64,000 bases of DNA from Nocardia mangyaensis. GTDB taxonomy: Bacteria; Actinomycetota; Actinomycetes; Mycobacteriales; Mycobacteriaceae. The notes under the pieces are model-generated. The model searched no databases. It was not told the DNA's origin and saw nothing but the letters and a program-made list of their open reading frames with translations. The stretch lies in assembly GCF_001886715.1 (NCBI RefSeq), contig NZ_CP018082.1, positions 5,270,001 to 5,334,000 of the forward strand, in the 5' to 3' direction. Below, one piece after another: positions 1-8,539 of this stretch. A program made the translations under genes and the position numbers. How positions within the stretch are numbered: position 1 is the stretch's first letter; each line of letters opens with the position of its first letter.

Positions 1-2007
1 GGAGTGACCCGAAAAGTGCACAACCGAAGATGTGCGGGCGGCCGTAGTCAGGTCCTGGACGCACGCTTCGTGTTTCGTGTCCGCATGGAGCCCTGCCGTG
101 CGGAGGATTTCCTGCACCGCCGATACCTCAGCGTCGGGGTATCGCAGCTGGGATGCGTGGGGAGGGTTCATGGCGCTCACGCCGTGGTAGGAGAATCTGT
201 CATCGAGAATGAGACGGCTGGTGCTCGATGATGTCGCGTGGCGACTAGAAACCACGCTGATGAATGGATGCCGATAATCGGGATGGTCGAGCACCGCAGC
301 GGAGACTGGTAGCTGAGAGAACAGACCACATGCGACGAGACAGATTCCGGAAGCTGCGGGGGCGAGGCGGCAGATTTGTTCCGCGACCGCACGCAGGCTT
401 TCAAGCGTAGCCACCACGGCCGTTTCGAGGTGCGCGGACATGCCCGTGGTCTGCACTGTCACCAGCCCAGGTGCGCTGTCGGCGAAGGAATTCGTCAGTT
501 GCACCAGATTTCGCCCGGCAAGCGCATTTAGCCGAATTCCTCGTGCACGATCCCATTCCTCGCGGGCCACGGCAATGTAGGTGGCGACGGGAGAATGATT
601 CAGATAGACCCACGATGGACCCCGGTGTGCGGTGGCGTCGTGTGACGGTAAGTCAGGGGTGTCGGTCAGCTCATGGATCAGAGCTCGACTGGCCTCAAGG
701 GTCTCAATGGCTTCGTCCCACAAACCGTACTCGGACAATTGGCCGGCGATGAATCGCATCTGCACCGGCTGCGATCGAAGGAACGGTTCCAGGCGTTCGC
801 TGGAACGTGCCGTGGACACTCTATTGAATGCGGATACCGCGGCTCGCAGCACCGGGACCTCCGTCTCAGGTTCGAAGAGATCCTGCCCGTTCTTGATGAT
901 GAAGTAGGCGCAGCCGAAATATCGCTCAGGGTCGGTGTCGAAGTCGTGGAGTGCGCTGATCAATCCTTGGAGGGTCGTGCGGGATCGGTGCAGCAAGAAT
1001 TCGATTCGCGCCCGATACCACCTCCCGTGGGCGAGTTGATGCCGCTCGGACGACACGTCGAGCAGGCGTTCCAATTCCCGTGCGACCTCTTCGAGCATGG
1101 TGACGTGCTGTGGGCTCAACGATATGCTCGCATCCAAGTCCAGCCAGACAGGAGTCTGGTCGACACCGATCGCCACCGGGTTGCTTTGGAGCAGGCCTGC
1201 GATCGATTCGGGAGCGTTCGAAGCCCTGTTGTACAGCGAAGCCGGCAGGTCATCGATATGCGCCAGGATGAGGGCGCCTGTCTGTGCGTGCCGGTCGGCA
1301 TCGATCAGCTCCAGCACAACTCGACCCAGTTCGGCGATGCCGCCCACCGGAGTATCGCCCTGGTGTGCGCGAAGGAGTCTCAGTCCGTCCAGGATGTTCG
1401 TGACTGCCTCGGCCAACATTCGGACTCGGTCTGCGCCATGCTGACGATAGGCCATCTGGCAACCCAATCGGCCTGCCGTGAACTGGGAATATCCCCAGTC
1501 GAGTGAGTTCTCTTCCTTGTGCTCGAAACTAAAATCCAGGAAGGTCGCTGCGTTCTGGAGGTCGGAGTCACGGATGCGACTTTGGTCGAGGATCACGCTC
1601 GCTGCGTTGGTGTATACGATAGCTGCGGTCCTCATGTTATCGAGTTCTCGGTATTGTCCCGCAGCCTCTTCGAGGAGACTGGCCGCGCGGGCCTTCGCGA
1701 GGTCCGTGTCCTCAGTGACGTAATCGCTGATCGCCTTTCCGAGGCTGGCAAGGATCGAAGCGACCGTAGCTTGGTCGTGACGTGCCAGAGCGATTCGTTG
1801 TGCCGCACCGAGTTTGAAGGCTGCTTTCAGGAGGTCTTGGTTACCTCGCGCACTAGGCAGTAACAAGCTACGGGCCTCATTGCAGTACCTGGCCATCGTC
1901 TCGTAGCCGTGCCTGGACCGCGGGTTGCGGCCTGTTGACTTTCTCGTCCCCCGCTCGAACTCTTGCTCGACCTCGGTCACGTTGATTGCAATACCTCTCT
2001 CCAACAT
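1..2007 (-). CDS. CHAT-domain (caspase-like) protein, 3' end outside window
   Basis: Reading the minus strand from ATG at 2007 gives 669 codons with no stop before the window edge, so the gene is partial at its C-terminus. Residues 1 to about 460 are mostly helical with no recognised motif. From about residue 465 the pattern is that of a CHAT domain: a beta strand WVYLNHSPVATYIAV, then GICLVACGLFSQLPVSAA, an LRYPDAEVSAV segment, and VHFSGHS at 663-669. The last His fits the catalytic His of this caspase-like peptidase family. The catalytic Cys would lie beyond position 1. CHAT proteases act in bacterial conflict and regulated cell-death systems. A stop codon lies upstream at 2085-2083. GTG at 1980, with GGAGAGAGG 13 nt upstream, is an alternative start. 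Confidence 0.75.
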   Translation of the reverse strand, partial: MLERGIAINVTEVEQEFERGTRKSTGRNPRSRHGYETMARYCNEARSLLLPSARGNQDLLKAAFKLGAAQRIALARHDQATVASILASLGKAISDYVTEDTDLAKARAASLLEEAAGQYRELDNMRTAAIVYTNAASVILDQSRIRDSDLQNAATFLDFSFEHKEENSLDWGYSQFTAGRLGCQMAYRQHGADRVRMLAEAVTNILDGLRLLRAHQGDTPVGGIAELGRVVLELIDADRHAQTGALILAHIDDLPASLYNRASNAPESIAGLLQSNPVAIGVDQTPVWLDLDASISLSPQHVTMLEEVARELERLLDVSSERHQLAHGRWYRARIEFLLHRSRTTLQGLISALHDFDTDPERYFGCAYFIIKNGQDLFEPETEVPVLRAAVSAFNRVSTARSSERLEPFLRSQPVQMRFIAGQLSEYGLWDEAIETLEASRALIHELTDTPDLPSHDATAHRGPSWVYLNHSPVATYIAVAREEWDRARGIRLNALAGRNLVQLTNSFADSAPGLVTVQTTGMSAHLETAVVATLESLRAVAEQICRLAPAASGICLVACGLFSQLPVSAAVLDHPDYRHPFISVVSSRHATSSSTSRLILDDRFSYHGVSAMNPPHASQLRYPDAEVSAVQEILRTAGLHADTKHEACVQDLTTAARTSSVVHFSGHS

Positions 2008-2083
2008 CGACGAATAAGTCCGCGGCCTTGTACCCTCCGAGTCGTTGCCACAACGAACGGTCGGGGCATCGGCAAGGGCTGGT

Positions 2084-2386
2084 CAGCCTATCAGGCAGTG
2101 CAGGGTGCCACGCATCCTCAATCCTATTGGTGCGCAACGCTTATGATCGTGGTTCGCAAACTGGCCAGGGCATGCGGTGGGCAAAGGCGCGTATCCTGGC
2201 GACTGGTTCGGGAGCCAGCCTATCGCCTTGGGTTAGCGGCGAGGATCGCGAGGACGCATTGGCCACCGTGTCGCGAACCCGCCTACCGCGCGTTTAAACC
2301 ATCCAGATAGGGAGTGGAAACACCGCGAGGATTTGATCCAAACGAGACTAGGGCCCGGAAAATTTGGGAATGGTTTTTACGTCGCA
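2084..2386. other. intergenic region, no gene seen
   Basis: About 300 bp lie between the HNH gene stop and the CHAT-protein start. No ORF with plausible codon use and no strong hairpin was seen. It may carry the CHAT gene promoter, but no clear -35/-10 pair could be picked. Confidence 0.4.
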
Positions 2387-2917
2387 TCAAAGGATCTCAG
2401 TATTCTTACGCAATTTATTGACTAAGATCTTTCCATCCTCGGTTAGCGCATATCCGCGAGTGATGTGAAAGGTTCGGCCGTCTGCCAATTCCCCGTGCAT
2501 CGCTTCTTCAACTTCCGCACCTGGGAGACCTTCGATCAGGCCATCTTTCAATAGATATCCGAAGAGTACTGATGTTTCCGGAAGGAGGACGTACGGAGCA
2601 GTATCATTTTCGACGAAATGTTCAATTATTCGACGTTCGACGTCATTGTATCGACGATTCACGAGAGCAAGGTTTCGTTTTATGATTCTCAGCGCCTTTT
2701 TGTCGAGATTTCGAGGTCCAATACCTTTCCTGCGATGACAGTTTGCACACAACACGATCATATTGGAAAATTCGTGTTTCTTGACTGCGGCGTATTCTTC
2801 TATGTGTTCGATTTCAAGTGGTTCCGCCGTCCGGCAGGTTGTGACAGCGCAGCGGTATCCAGCCTCGATCATCAGATCACGTTGGAGCTCGGCGGGTACG
2901 GGTTCTCGATCGGTCAT
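2387..2917 (-). CDS. HNH endonuclease-like protein
   Basis: This 176-residue protein has a treble-clef HNH core in its N-terminal half: C23-x4-C28, the EH dyad at 37-38, an Asn at 52 and C57-x2-C60-H61-RRK. The spacing is typical of HNH nucleases of restriction and phage-defence loci. The C-terminal 90 residues look like a compact winged-helix-like region ending in a KILVNKLRK segment, and give no family match. The start ATG at 2917 is preceded by GAGGTGGAGC, and a TATGAT box lies 27 nt upstream. GC content is visibly lower than in the surrounding chromosome, which suggests transfer. It lies on the same strand as, and just upstream of, the CHAT gene, so joint function is possible but unproven. 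Confidence 0.8.
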   Translation of the reverse strand: MTDREPVPAELQRDLMIEAGYRCAVTTCRTAEPLEIEHIEEYAAVKKHEFSNMIVLCANCHRRKGIGPRNLDKKALRIIKRNLALVNRRYNDVERRIIEHFVENDTAPYVLLPETSVLFGYLLKDGLIEGLPGAEVEEAMHGELADGRTFHITRGYALTEDGKILVNKLRKNTEIL

Positions 2918-2943
2918 GCTCCACCTCGCTGCGTTGAACCGTT

Positions 2944-2949
2944 ATCATA
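2944..2949 (-). promoter_or_regulatory. candidate -10 box of the HNH gene
   Basis: On the minus strand the hexamer reads TATGAT, one base off the sigma-70 consensus. It lies 26 bp upstream of the HNH start codon. No convincing -35 box was found at 16-18 bp. Confidence 0.4.
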
Positions 2950-3395
2950 TTGTCCTCACCGCCCAACCGTATGCTCGGTCAGGCGTGTCGCGAGTGCATG
3001 TCTCCGGGAGGATAGGTTCGTACCCGGACAGGACGGCGCGCTCGGAAGTCGAGCTGAGTCGAGATCGGTGACGGCGATGATGTCTATCGACCCAGGCAGA
3101 CATACGCCTCCTACTGCACTGCGCCAAGAGGCGAACCCTCGTGCAGCATCCAAGTCACTGCGGGCGGTTCACCGCCATGCGCATCCGCACCGGCCGCAAC
3201 GTGGCGCAGCACTGCGCTACCGGTCGAACGATGCACCGCCGCTGCGAGCCGAAAGACCCCGAGGCCAATCCGTTGCTGGCGCAGGCGAATCGAGATGCAA
3301 GGTGTATCCTGCGTCAATGCTGGGTTGCGCCTGTATTCGTTGCATTCGTGTCGCCAACACGATTGGCTACTCTATCCCGACTCCGAAATAAGAAC
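2950..3395. other. divergent intergenic region, no gene seen
   Basis: About 450 bp separate the minus-strand HNH gene from the plus-strand RelA/SpoT-like gene. Open frames run through it, including one in frame with the downstream gene, but their predicted peptides are rich in Arg, Cys and His with no domain-like pattern. They are taken as non-coding. Only the HNH -10 box stands out. Confidence 0.4.
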
Positions 3396-4634
3396 ATGGA
3401 CGTAATAGATGAGTTTATCAAACAGTACGAGCGAGAGTTCGACTACTATTCAGAGGTTGCCAGGATAGTTGAAGGCCGCCTCAAAAGCGCTCTACATTCT
3501 GCTGGCATTAGGTGCATTGTTACCAGCAGGGCTAAAAGCATTGACCGCCTCCGTGACAAATGCTTCCAAAGAAGCAAGAAGCGCGACTATGCTTCGGTCG
3601 ATATTTTGCGGGCCGATATTGCCGACCTAGCCGGCGTTCGAGTCGCTCTATACTTTCCGGGAGAGAGGGACGAGGTTGACCGAATCATCGCCCGGCTATT
3701 CGACCAGGTCGGTGCGCGCAAAGAGTTTCCCGAGGAAACAATCAGCCGCAAGGGGAATCGTTTCTCTGGTTATTCCGCAATCCACTATCGTGTCCAGATT
3801 AAATCGGACGATCTAATCGGAGCCGATGTCAGGCTCTCGCTGGCTCGCGTGGAGGTACAAGTCGCATCCGTTCTCATGCATGGATGGTCGGAAGTAGAAC
3901 ACGACCTTGTATACAAACCCCTCAATGGGGACCTATCCGATGAGGAGATTGCCCTACTCGACCAGTTGAACGGCTTAGTGCATGCCGGAGAAATAGCGCT
4001 GGAACAGTTGCAAAAAGCTGAGCGGAAGAGAATTGATGAGGGTGTCAGAGAGTTTGCAATACACTATGAACTCGCGAGTTTCCTTCTCAACCATGCACGA
4101 GAGCTAGGAAAGGGAGAGGTAAGCGAGACGGAACTTGGCCCTGTTGATGTCCTTTACCGATTTGCAAAGCGACTGAACCTCGCGACCCCGAACGAACTGA
4201 AACCCTACTTGAACAAAGTCCACGAACGATTTGACGAAGGAGCCCTCGCTGAGCAGGTCATTAGTCAAATCCTAAACGAAGACCCGGAACGCCGGATCGA
4301 AATACTAAGAAAGGCATCTACGCTCCCACAAAGCGTGCATGATAACTTCATCAGTACCGAGCGTTTGCACCTTTTGGGTAAATTCGTAAGGGAATGGACG
4401 AAGCTTGAACAGCTACTTCTGGATGTAGCACCAGGGTCGAGAAATCCAATTTCGGCAATCAAAGCACTTGACAGTGGTGGGAAAATCAGCCCCGAATTGG
4501 CCGCCGAAATCCGACATCTTAGGCATATGCGAAATAGCATCGTGCACGCTTCGTCAGATCCTGACCCGCAGGTTCTAGCTAGCCAACTGCATCGGATAGA
4601 GAATGTGGCAGAGACGATTTCGAAGCTCGGTTGA
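3396..4634 (+). CDS. RelA/SpoT-type nucleotidyltransferase with C-terminal HEPN-like region
   Basis: This is a 412-residue protein. Residues 30-175 match a RelA/SpoT synthetase domain: TSRAKSIDRLRDK (nucleotide-binding), DLAGVRVALYF (catalytic Asp), GYSAIHYRVQI, and VEVQVASVLMHGWSEVEHD with the catalytic Glu. No HD hydrolase, TGS or ACT domain is present, so it is not a housekeeping Rel. The C-terminal 80 residues are helical and contain RNSIVH at 379-384, an RX4H motif like that of HEPN RNases. Small RelA/SpoT synthetases occur as toxins (pyrophosphokinase, NAD/ADP or tRNA modification) in defence and toxin-antitoxin systems. ATG 3396 was chosen because the upstream in-frame extension lacks protein-like composition. 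The gene is clearly AT-richer than its neighbours. Confidence 0.8.
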   Translation: MDVIDEFIKQYEREFDYYSEVARIVEGRLKSALHSAGIRCIVTSRAKSIDRLRDKCFQRSKKRDYASVDILRADIADLAGVRVALYFPGERDEVDRIIARLFDQVGARKEFPEETISRKGNRFSGYSAIHYRVQIKSDDLIGADVRLSLARVEVQVASVLMHGWSEVEHDLVYKPLNGDLSDEEIALLDQLNGLVHAGEIALEQLQKAERKRIDEGVREFAIHYELASFLLNHARELGKGEVSETELGPVDVLYRFAKRLNLATPNELKPYLNKVHERFDEGALAEQVISQILNEDPERRIEILRKASTLPQSVHDNFISTERLHLLGKFVREWTKLEQLLLDVAPGSRNPISAIKALDSGGKISPELAAEIRHLRHMRNSIVHASSDPDPQVLASQLHRIENVAETISKLG

Positions 4635-4645
4635 CGGCTAAGCGC

Positions 4646-5605
4646 TTATCGGGATGCCATCATCGCCCCCACTGGTCCCGATGTCGTTGTGGGTGCACGG
4701 ATGTAGGCGATCACTGCGGCGTGCAAGCTTCGGCGGCTTGTTTCAAGGCGCAACCCATCGCCAGGGCGCAAGCCCCGGTGCCCACGTAGGCAGGCCAACC
4801 GGTAGTCCGCCTGCTGGCGGGCGTGCTCGGAGACAGCGGCGTGACGTAGCGCGAACAGACACAGCTCGAAGGATCGGACGTCACGAATTGCCGGGTAGCC
4901 GTCCCACCCGGTGACATCGGAGCCGTAGGCGTCGGCGAACTGTTTCCATCGGGCTGGTGGGTCCGAGAGGGTATCGGACTGGAAGGCGACAGTGGCTTGG
5001 TCCCACTGTGGGGGTCCGATGCAGCAGCGTTCCAGGTCCACGACGTGCCCCCCGGTAGGTGCGGCCATCGTGTTGGCCGGGGACGGGTCGCCGTGGATGA
5101 CACACCACGGGCTCGGCCACTCCAGCGCGTCCCACCGTGCCGCGAGGTTGTCGGCGTAGTCACGCAGCCACACCTTTTCCGTTTCGTCGGTGAGGCATTG
5201 GTCGATACGGTCGGTGAAGTCGGGCAAGGTGAAGAGCGGCAGTCCAAGGTGGCTGGGCACGCGCAGGGTGTGCAGCCGTGCGAGCATCGCCCCGGTTTCG
5301 GGGGCCTCGGCCGGGCCGCCCGATCCGAGGTCTTCCCAGAAGGTGACAGGACGTTCAGCCACCACGACCGGGTCGGGCACCAGGGGTTCGGGTGCGCGAA
5401 CGTGGTGGGAACGCAACCAGTCCGCCGCGCGTAGCTCCCGGACCGCCGTCGCGAGTTCCCCGCGCTGATGGACGCGGATGATGGTCGCGGTGTCGGTGCG
5501 CAGCATGGCGTTGTCGCGCAGTCGGATCGGGTCGATCCGGGCAGCGGGGACCTGGGCCTGGGTGCAGGCAGCTCGGGCCAATGCCACGATGTCTTTGCTT
5601 CTCAT
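4646..5605 (-). CDS. aminoglycoside phosphotransferase-like kinase
   Basis: This 319-residue protein belongs to the APH/choline-kinase fold. The catalytic loop is HGDPSPANT at 171-179, with catalytic Asp 173 and metal-binding Asn 178. The DFD-equivalent is VVDLE at 188-192. The N-terminal lobe is short and its ATP-binding region is weakly conserved. The substrate cannot be read from the sequence; antibiotic inactivation is one option, small-molecule phosphorylation another. The gene lies 19 nt downstream of the MurF-like gene on the same strand, so the two are very likely cotranscribed. ATG 5605 was chosen over an upstream in-frame start at 5680 because the latter overlaps murF. Confidence 0.8.
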   Translation of the reverse strand: MRSKDIVALARAACTQAQVPAARIDPIRLRDNAMLRTDTATIIRVHQRGELATAVRELRAADWLRSHHVRAPEPLVPDPVVVAERPVTFWEDLGSGGPAEAPETGAMLARLHTLRVPSHLGLPLFTLPDFTDRIDQCLTDETEKVWLRDYADNLAARWDALEWPSPWCVIHGDPSPANTMAAPTGGHVVDLERCCIGPPQWDQATVAFQSDTLSDPPARWKQFADAYGSDVTGWDGYPAIRDVRSFELCLFALRHAAVSEHARQQADYRLACLRGHRGLRPGDGLRLETSRRSLHAAVIAYIRAPTTTSGPVGAMMASR

Positions 5606-5624
5606 GATGTTTCGTCTCTTCTGG

Positions 5625-7004
5625 TCAATGACCGGTGGCGAGTGTTGCGGCGGTCTCGAACAGGCCAGCGGAGTTGGCACCCTTGATCAGGACGACATCG
5701 CGACCGCGCAAACCTTCATTGAGCAGGTCCAGTACCTGGCCTTTGGTTTCGACGTGGGTGACCTGTACGGAGCCCGCGTCGCGGGCGGCGGTGGCCATGA
5801 GTTCGGCGTGGTGGCCGCCGACGGTGATCAGGGTGCCGATGCCCAGATCGGCGACCTGACGTCCGATCGTTGCGTGCAGGGCCGGTGCGGTGTCGCCGAG
5901 TTCGCGCATCTCTCCGAGCACCGCGACGGTGGGCCGGACGGTGGCCGCGATCGTGGCCAGCGACCGCAAAGCGGCTTCGACACTTTCCGGCGAAGCGTTG
6001 AACGCGTCGTTGATCACGGTGACCCCGTCGGGGCGTTCGGTGACCTCCATTCGGCTGCCCGACACCAACTCCGCGCCATTGAGACCTTCAGCGACAGTGG
6101 CGAATTCGACACCGGAGCTCAACGCCAGTGCAGCTGCGGCGAGTGCGTTGGTCAGATGGTGCTCGCCGACCACGCCGAGGGTGACCGGCGCGGCGTTGTT
6201 ACCGTGGCGCAGGGTGAACTGGGCGCGGGCGTTGGTGTCGAGGTCGATGTCGGTGGCGCGCACGTCGCCATCCGGGTTGGTGCCGAATCGCAGGACTTGG
6301 GCGCGGGTGTGCTCGGCCATGGCGTTTACCAGTGGGTCGTCGGCGTTGAGGATCGCGATACCTGTGGCGTCGAGGGCTTCGACGAGTTCGCGTTTGGCGA
6401 CCGCGATCGCTTCGCGGCTGCCGAACTCGCCGATGTGGGCGGAACCGATGCCCAGAACCGCGCCGATCTGCGGTCGGGCAATTGCTGCGAGGTGGCTGAT
6501 ATGCCCGCGCCCGCGCGCACCCATCTCCAAGACGAGGAAATCGGTGTCGGACTCGACCCGCAGCACTGTGTGCGGAAACCCGATCTCGTTGTTGAACGAA
6601 CGCTCGGTGGCCACGACACTGCCGTGGCGGGCCAAGATCTGGGTGAGTAGATCCTTGGTGGAGGTCTTTCCCGCCGAACCGGTGATCGCCAGTACCCGGC
6701 CGGTGTAGCGGGTGGCAACGGCGTGGGCCAGATCGCTCATCGCGGCCACCACGTCATCAACGATGACCGCCGGGGTGCCAGTCGGTCGGGAGCCTAGAAC
6801 CGCGACCGCACCCTTTTCTATTGCAGCGCTTGCGAAGTCGTGGCCGTCGACACGGTTGCCGCCCAGCGCGGCGAACAGTCCACCGGCTTCTACCTGGCGG
6901 GAGTCGAACGCGGTCGGCGCGGTGACGGTGGCTTGGTCGTCGCTGACGGTGTCGAGCCGACCGCTGACCGCGTGTGCGATCTCGGCGAGGGTCATGGGGA
7001 TCAT
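5625..7004 (-). CDS. MurF-type Mur ligase paralogue
   Basis: This 459-residue protein has the Mur-ligase architecture. It comprises an N-terminal substrate domain (residues 1-100, with TAFDSRQVEAGGLFAAL), a central ATPase with P-loop GSAGKTSTK at 109-117, the NNEIGFPHT segment typical of MurF, and a C-terminal domain starting near NDAFNASPES. MurF joins D-Ala-D-Ala to UDP-MurNAc-tripeptide in the cytoplasm. The genuine murF of actinomycetes lies in the dcw cluster, so this copy inside a mobile region is probably accessory; extra murF copies are known next to some glycopeptide-resistance genes. ATG 7004 has GAAAGG 9 nt upstream; a TTG at 7013 is less likely. Confidence 0.85.
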   Translation of the reverse strand: MIPMTLAEIAHAVSGRLDTVSDDQATVTAPTAFDSRQVEAGGLFAALGGNRVDGHDFASAAIEKGAVAVLGSRPTGTPAVIVDDVVAAMSDLAHAVATRYTGRVLAITGSAGKTSTKDLLTQILARHGSVVATERSFNNEIGFPHTVLRVESDTDFLVLEMGARGRGHISHLAAIARPQIGAVLGIGSAHIGEFGSREAIAVAKRELVEALDATGIAILNADDPLVNAMAEHTRAQVLRFGTNPDGDVRATDIDLDTNARAQFTLRHGNNAAPVTLGVVGEHHLTNALAAAALALSSGVEFATVAEGLNGAELVSGSRMEVTERPDGVTVINDAFNASPESVEAALRSLATIAATVRPTVAVLGEMRELGDTAPALHATIGRQVADLGIGTLITVGGHHAELMATAARDAGSVQVTHVETKGQVLDLLNEGLRGRDVVLIKGANSAGLFETAATLATGH

Positions 7005-7128
7005 GTGTTCCAACCTTTCGATTTCACTGTGGTGCTGGGTGTTTGGGACTGACCTTGTGCGGGCGTCGAGATCGTTTGTGCGCCACGATCATGCTCGCCG
7101 CCGGTCCGGCCTGATAGCCCGGATCGGC

Positions 7129-7989
7129 TCAGGTCCGGCACCGTTGGCCGATCGCTGCGTAGGCGCTCAGATCCCACGCCGCGCGATGGCGGGGCGCGGT
7201 AACCGACACCCGCCGAACTCCATACCCGTCACCGCCGTCGTCGCCATGGTCGTTGTCGTTGTCGTCGTGGTTGGGGGTGGGTGCCCATCGGTGCGGGGCG
7301 ATCAGACCGGGTGCGAGGAGCTTGTACCCGGCGAGCATGGTCGTTATCTCGTCTCGGCCGCGTGGGTGATAGGGGATGCCCGCTCGACGCAGGGTCTCGG
7401 CGGCGGCGTGGATGTGCTGGGGGTATGCGTTGTCGGTGACGTGGGTGAGCACCAGCCATGTCCCGACCGGGAGTCGGTCGGTCAACGCCGCGAGTACGAC
7501 TGGGGCGTCGCTGATCCATTCCGCGGTGCCCGACACACACACCGCGAACGGCGCGGCCATGTCCATCACCGTGGTGATATCGGCCAAAATCGCGTCGGCG
7601 TCGGTGAAGTCGGTATCGGTGAAGAACCGGGTAGGCGGGTCGTTCAACATCGCGCGACCATAAGTAGCCGCGACGATGTCGGAGTCGACATACAACGTCC
7701 GCGCGGTGTCGCTGCGTTGTTCGGCGATGTCGTGGATGTTCGGGACGTGAGGCAGGCCGCACCCGAGTTCGACGAACTGGGACACCCCGTGATGGTCGGA
7801 CAGGTATTCGACCGCGCGCCGGGTGAAACGACGGGATTCGGTGATCGCGGACCTGATCGTGCTGCTCGACAATTCCTCGGCTAGCGCCTCGTCGGGTTCG
7901 TAGTGGTCTTTCCCGCCGAGGAACGCGCTGTGCAGGCGTGCGGGGGTGGGCTGGTAAGGGTCGATCAGGTTTCGTGAGCGGGTGGTCAT
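7129..7989 (-). CDS. SAM-dependent methyltransferase, PF04672-type
   Basis: This 286-residue protein starts with the family hallmark ARLHSAFLGGKDHYEPD. It then has FVELGCGLPHVPNIHDIAE near residues 72-90, which holds the glycine-rich SAM-binding loop, and YVDSDIVA as the acidic end of strand 2. This actinomycete family is common next to XRE-type regulators; its substrate is unknown. A run of Asp/Asn/His (HDDNDNDHGDD) near residue 245 is a low-complexity insertion close to the C-terminus. The gene stands alone, with hairpins upstream that isolate it from the small-ORF operon. Confidence 0.8.
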   Translation of the reverse strand: MTTRSRNLIDPYQPTPARLHSAFLGGKDHYEPDEALAEELSSSTIRSAITESRRFTRRAVEYLSDHHGVSQFVELGCGLPHVPNIHDIAEQRSDTARTLYVDSDIVAATYGRAMLNDPPTRFFTDTDFTDADAILADITTVMDMAAPFAVCVSGTAEWISDAPVVLAALTDRLPVGTWLVLTHVTDNAYPQHIHAAAETLRRAGIPYHPRGRDEITTMLAGYKLLAPGLIAPHRWAPTPNHDDNDNDHGDDGGDGYGVRRVSVTAPRHRAAWDLSAYAAIGQRCRT

Positions 7990-8023
7990 AGTCGGGGCTC
8001 CTGCCGCATCTGCGACGGAAAGC

Positions 8024-8080
8024 CCCCGACCAACTTAAGGGCCCGTGGCGAGGGGCGCACGGTGTGGGCGTTGGTCGGGG
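8024..8080 (-). terminator. hairpin between small-ORF operon and methyltransferase gene
   Basis: CCCCGACCAAC at 8024-8034 pairs perfectly with GTTGGTCGGGG at 8070-8080, an 11-bp stem with a 35-nt loop. It lies downstream of the minus-strand operon ending at 8321 and just upstream of the methyltransferase start. It could be a terminator or a regulatory dyad; no U-tract is present. Confidence 0.4.
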
Positions 8081-8119
8081 CCTTCCAGTGTTACCAGTCA
8101 TGTGGGTGGTGTGGGTGCC

Positions 8120-8148
8120 CCCGGAGGCCGGGTTGGGCGGCCTCCGGG
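8120..8148 (-). terminator. second GC-rich hairpin after the small-ORF operon
   Basis: CCCGGAGGCC at 8120-8129 pairs with GGCCTCCGGG at 8139-8148, a 10-bp perfect stem with a 9-nt loop. No U-tract follows on either strand, which is common for actinomycete terminators. The 8149-8320 stretch shows nothing else. Confidence 0.4.
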
Positions 8149-8320
8149 AGCGTTCCCCACCCTCGAACCGGCGCGGCTCGGGGTCGCCGGTGTGGTTCGA
8201 GGTATTCAGGTGGTCTTGTGGCGTCGCGACCGCGCTCGTAACGGATGGCGTAACGCATTGTGGCGCAACGGGATTAGTGGTCCAGGAGTTCGTATCCGGC
8301 ATCGAGGGTTGTTCACACGG

Positions 8321-8539
8321 TCAGGGTTGGAGGTAAAGCCGTTCGTTGGGGAGCCTCGACAGTCCCGCGCAGTAGCTGGGATCGACGGTGACGGTGCCGG
8401 GTCGGCGGGCGGTCACCTCGCAAACGAATACGAGTGCGGCCGTCAAGCAGGCGACGAAATCCATTCGGACACTGGTGAATTGGATTGTGAGGTGGACGTC
8501 GGGTTCGTCGGGACAGGGTGAGCGACTGCCGTGGTTCAT
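8321..8539 (-). CDS. small hypothetical protein, last gene of coupled operon
   Basis: This 72-residue ORF has no recognised family. Its start ATG overlaps the stop of the preceding gene as ATGA (8539-8536), and the three upstream junctions of the operon show the same overlap; that is the main evidence it is real. The middle, FVACLTAALVFVCEV, is hydrophobic enough for one short membrane segment but also contains two Cys. Confidence 0.55.
   Translation of the reverse strand: MNHGSRSPCPDEPDVHLTIQFTSVRMDFVACLTAALVFVCEVTARRPGTVTVDPSYCAGLSRLPNERLYLQP

Noticed and set aside
673..1506. 277-codon plus-strand ORF
   Set aside because: It lies opposite the CHAT-protein frame, has no domain pattern and is rich in His, Gln and Arg; codon use fits the minus strand.
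69..2300. Small minus- and plus-strand ORFs within the CHAT gene
   Set aside because: All are out-of-frame shadows of the 669-codon frame.
3141..3395. In-frame N-terminal extension of the RelA/SpoT-like gene
   Set aside because: The extension is rich in Arg, His and Cys without structure, while the sequence from ATG 3396 starts as family members do.
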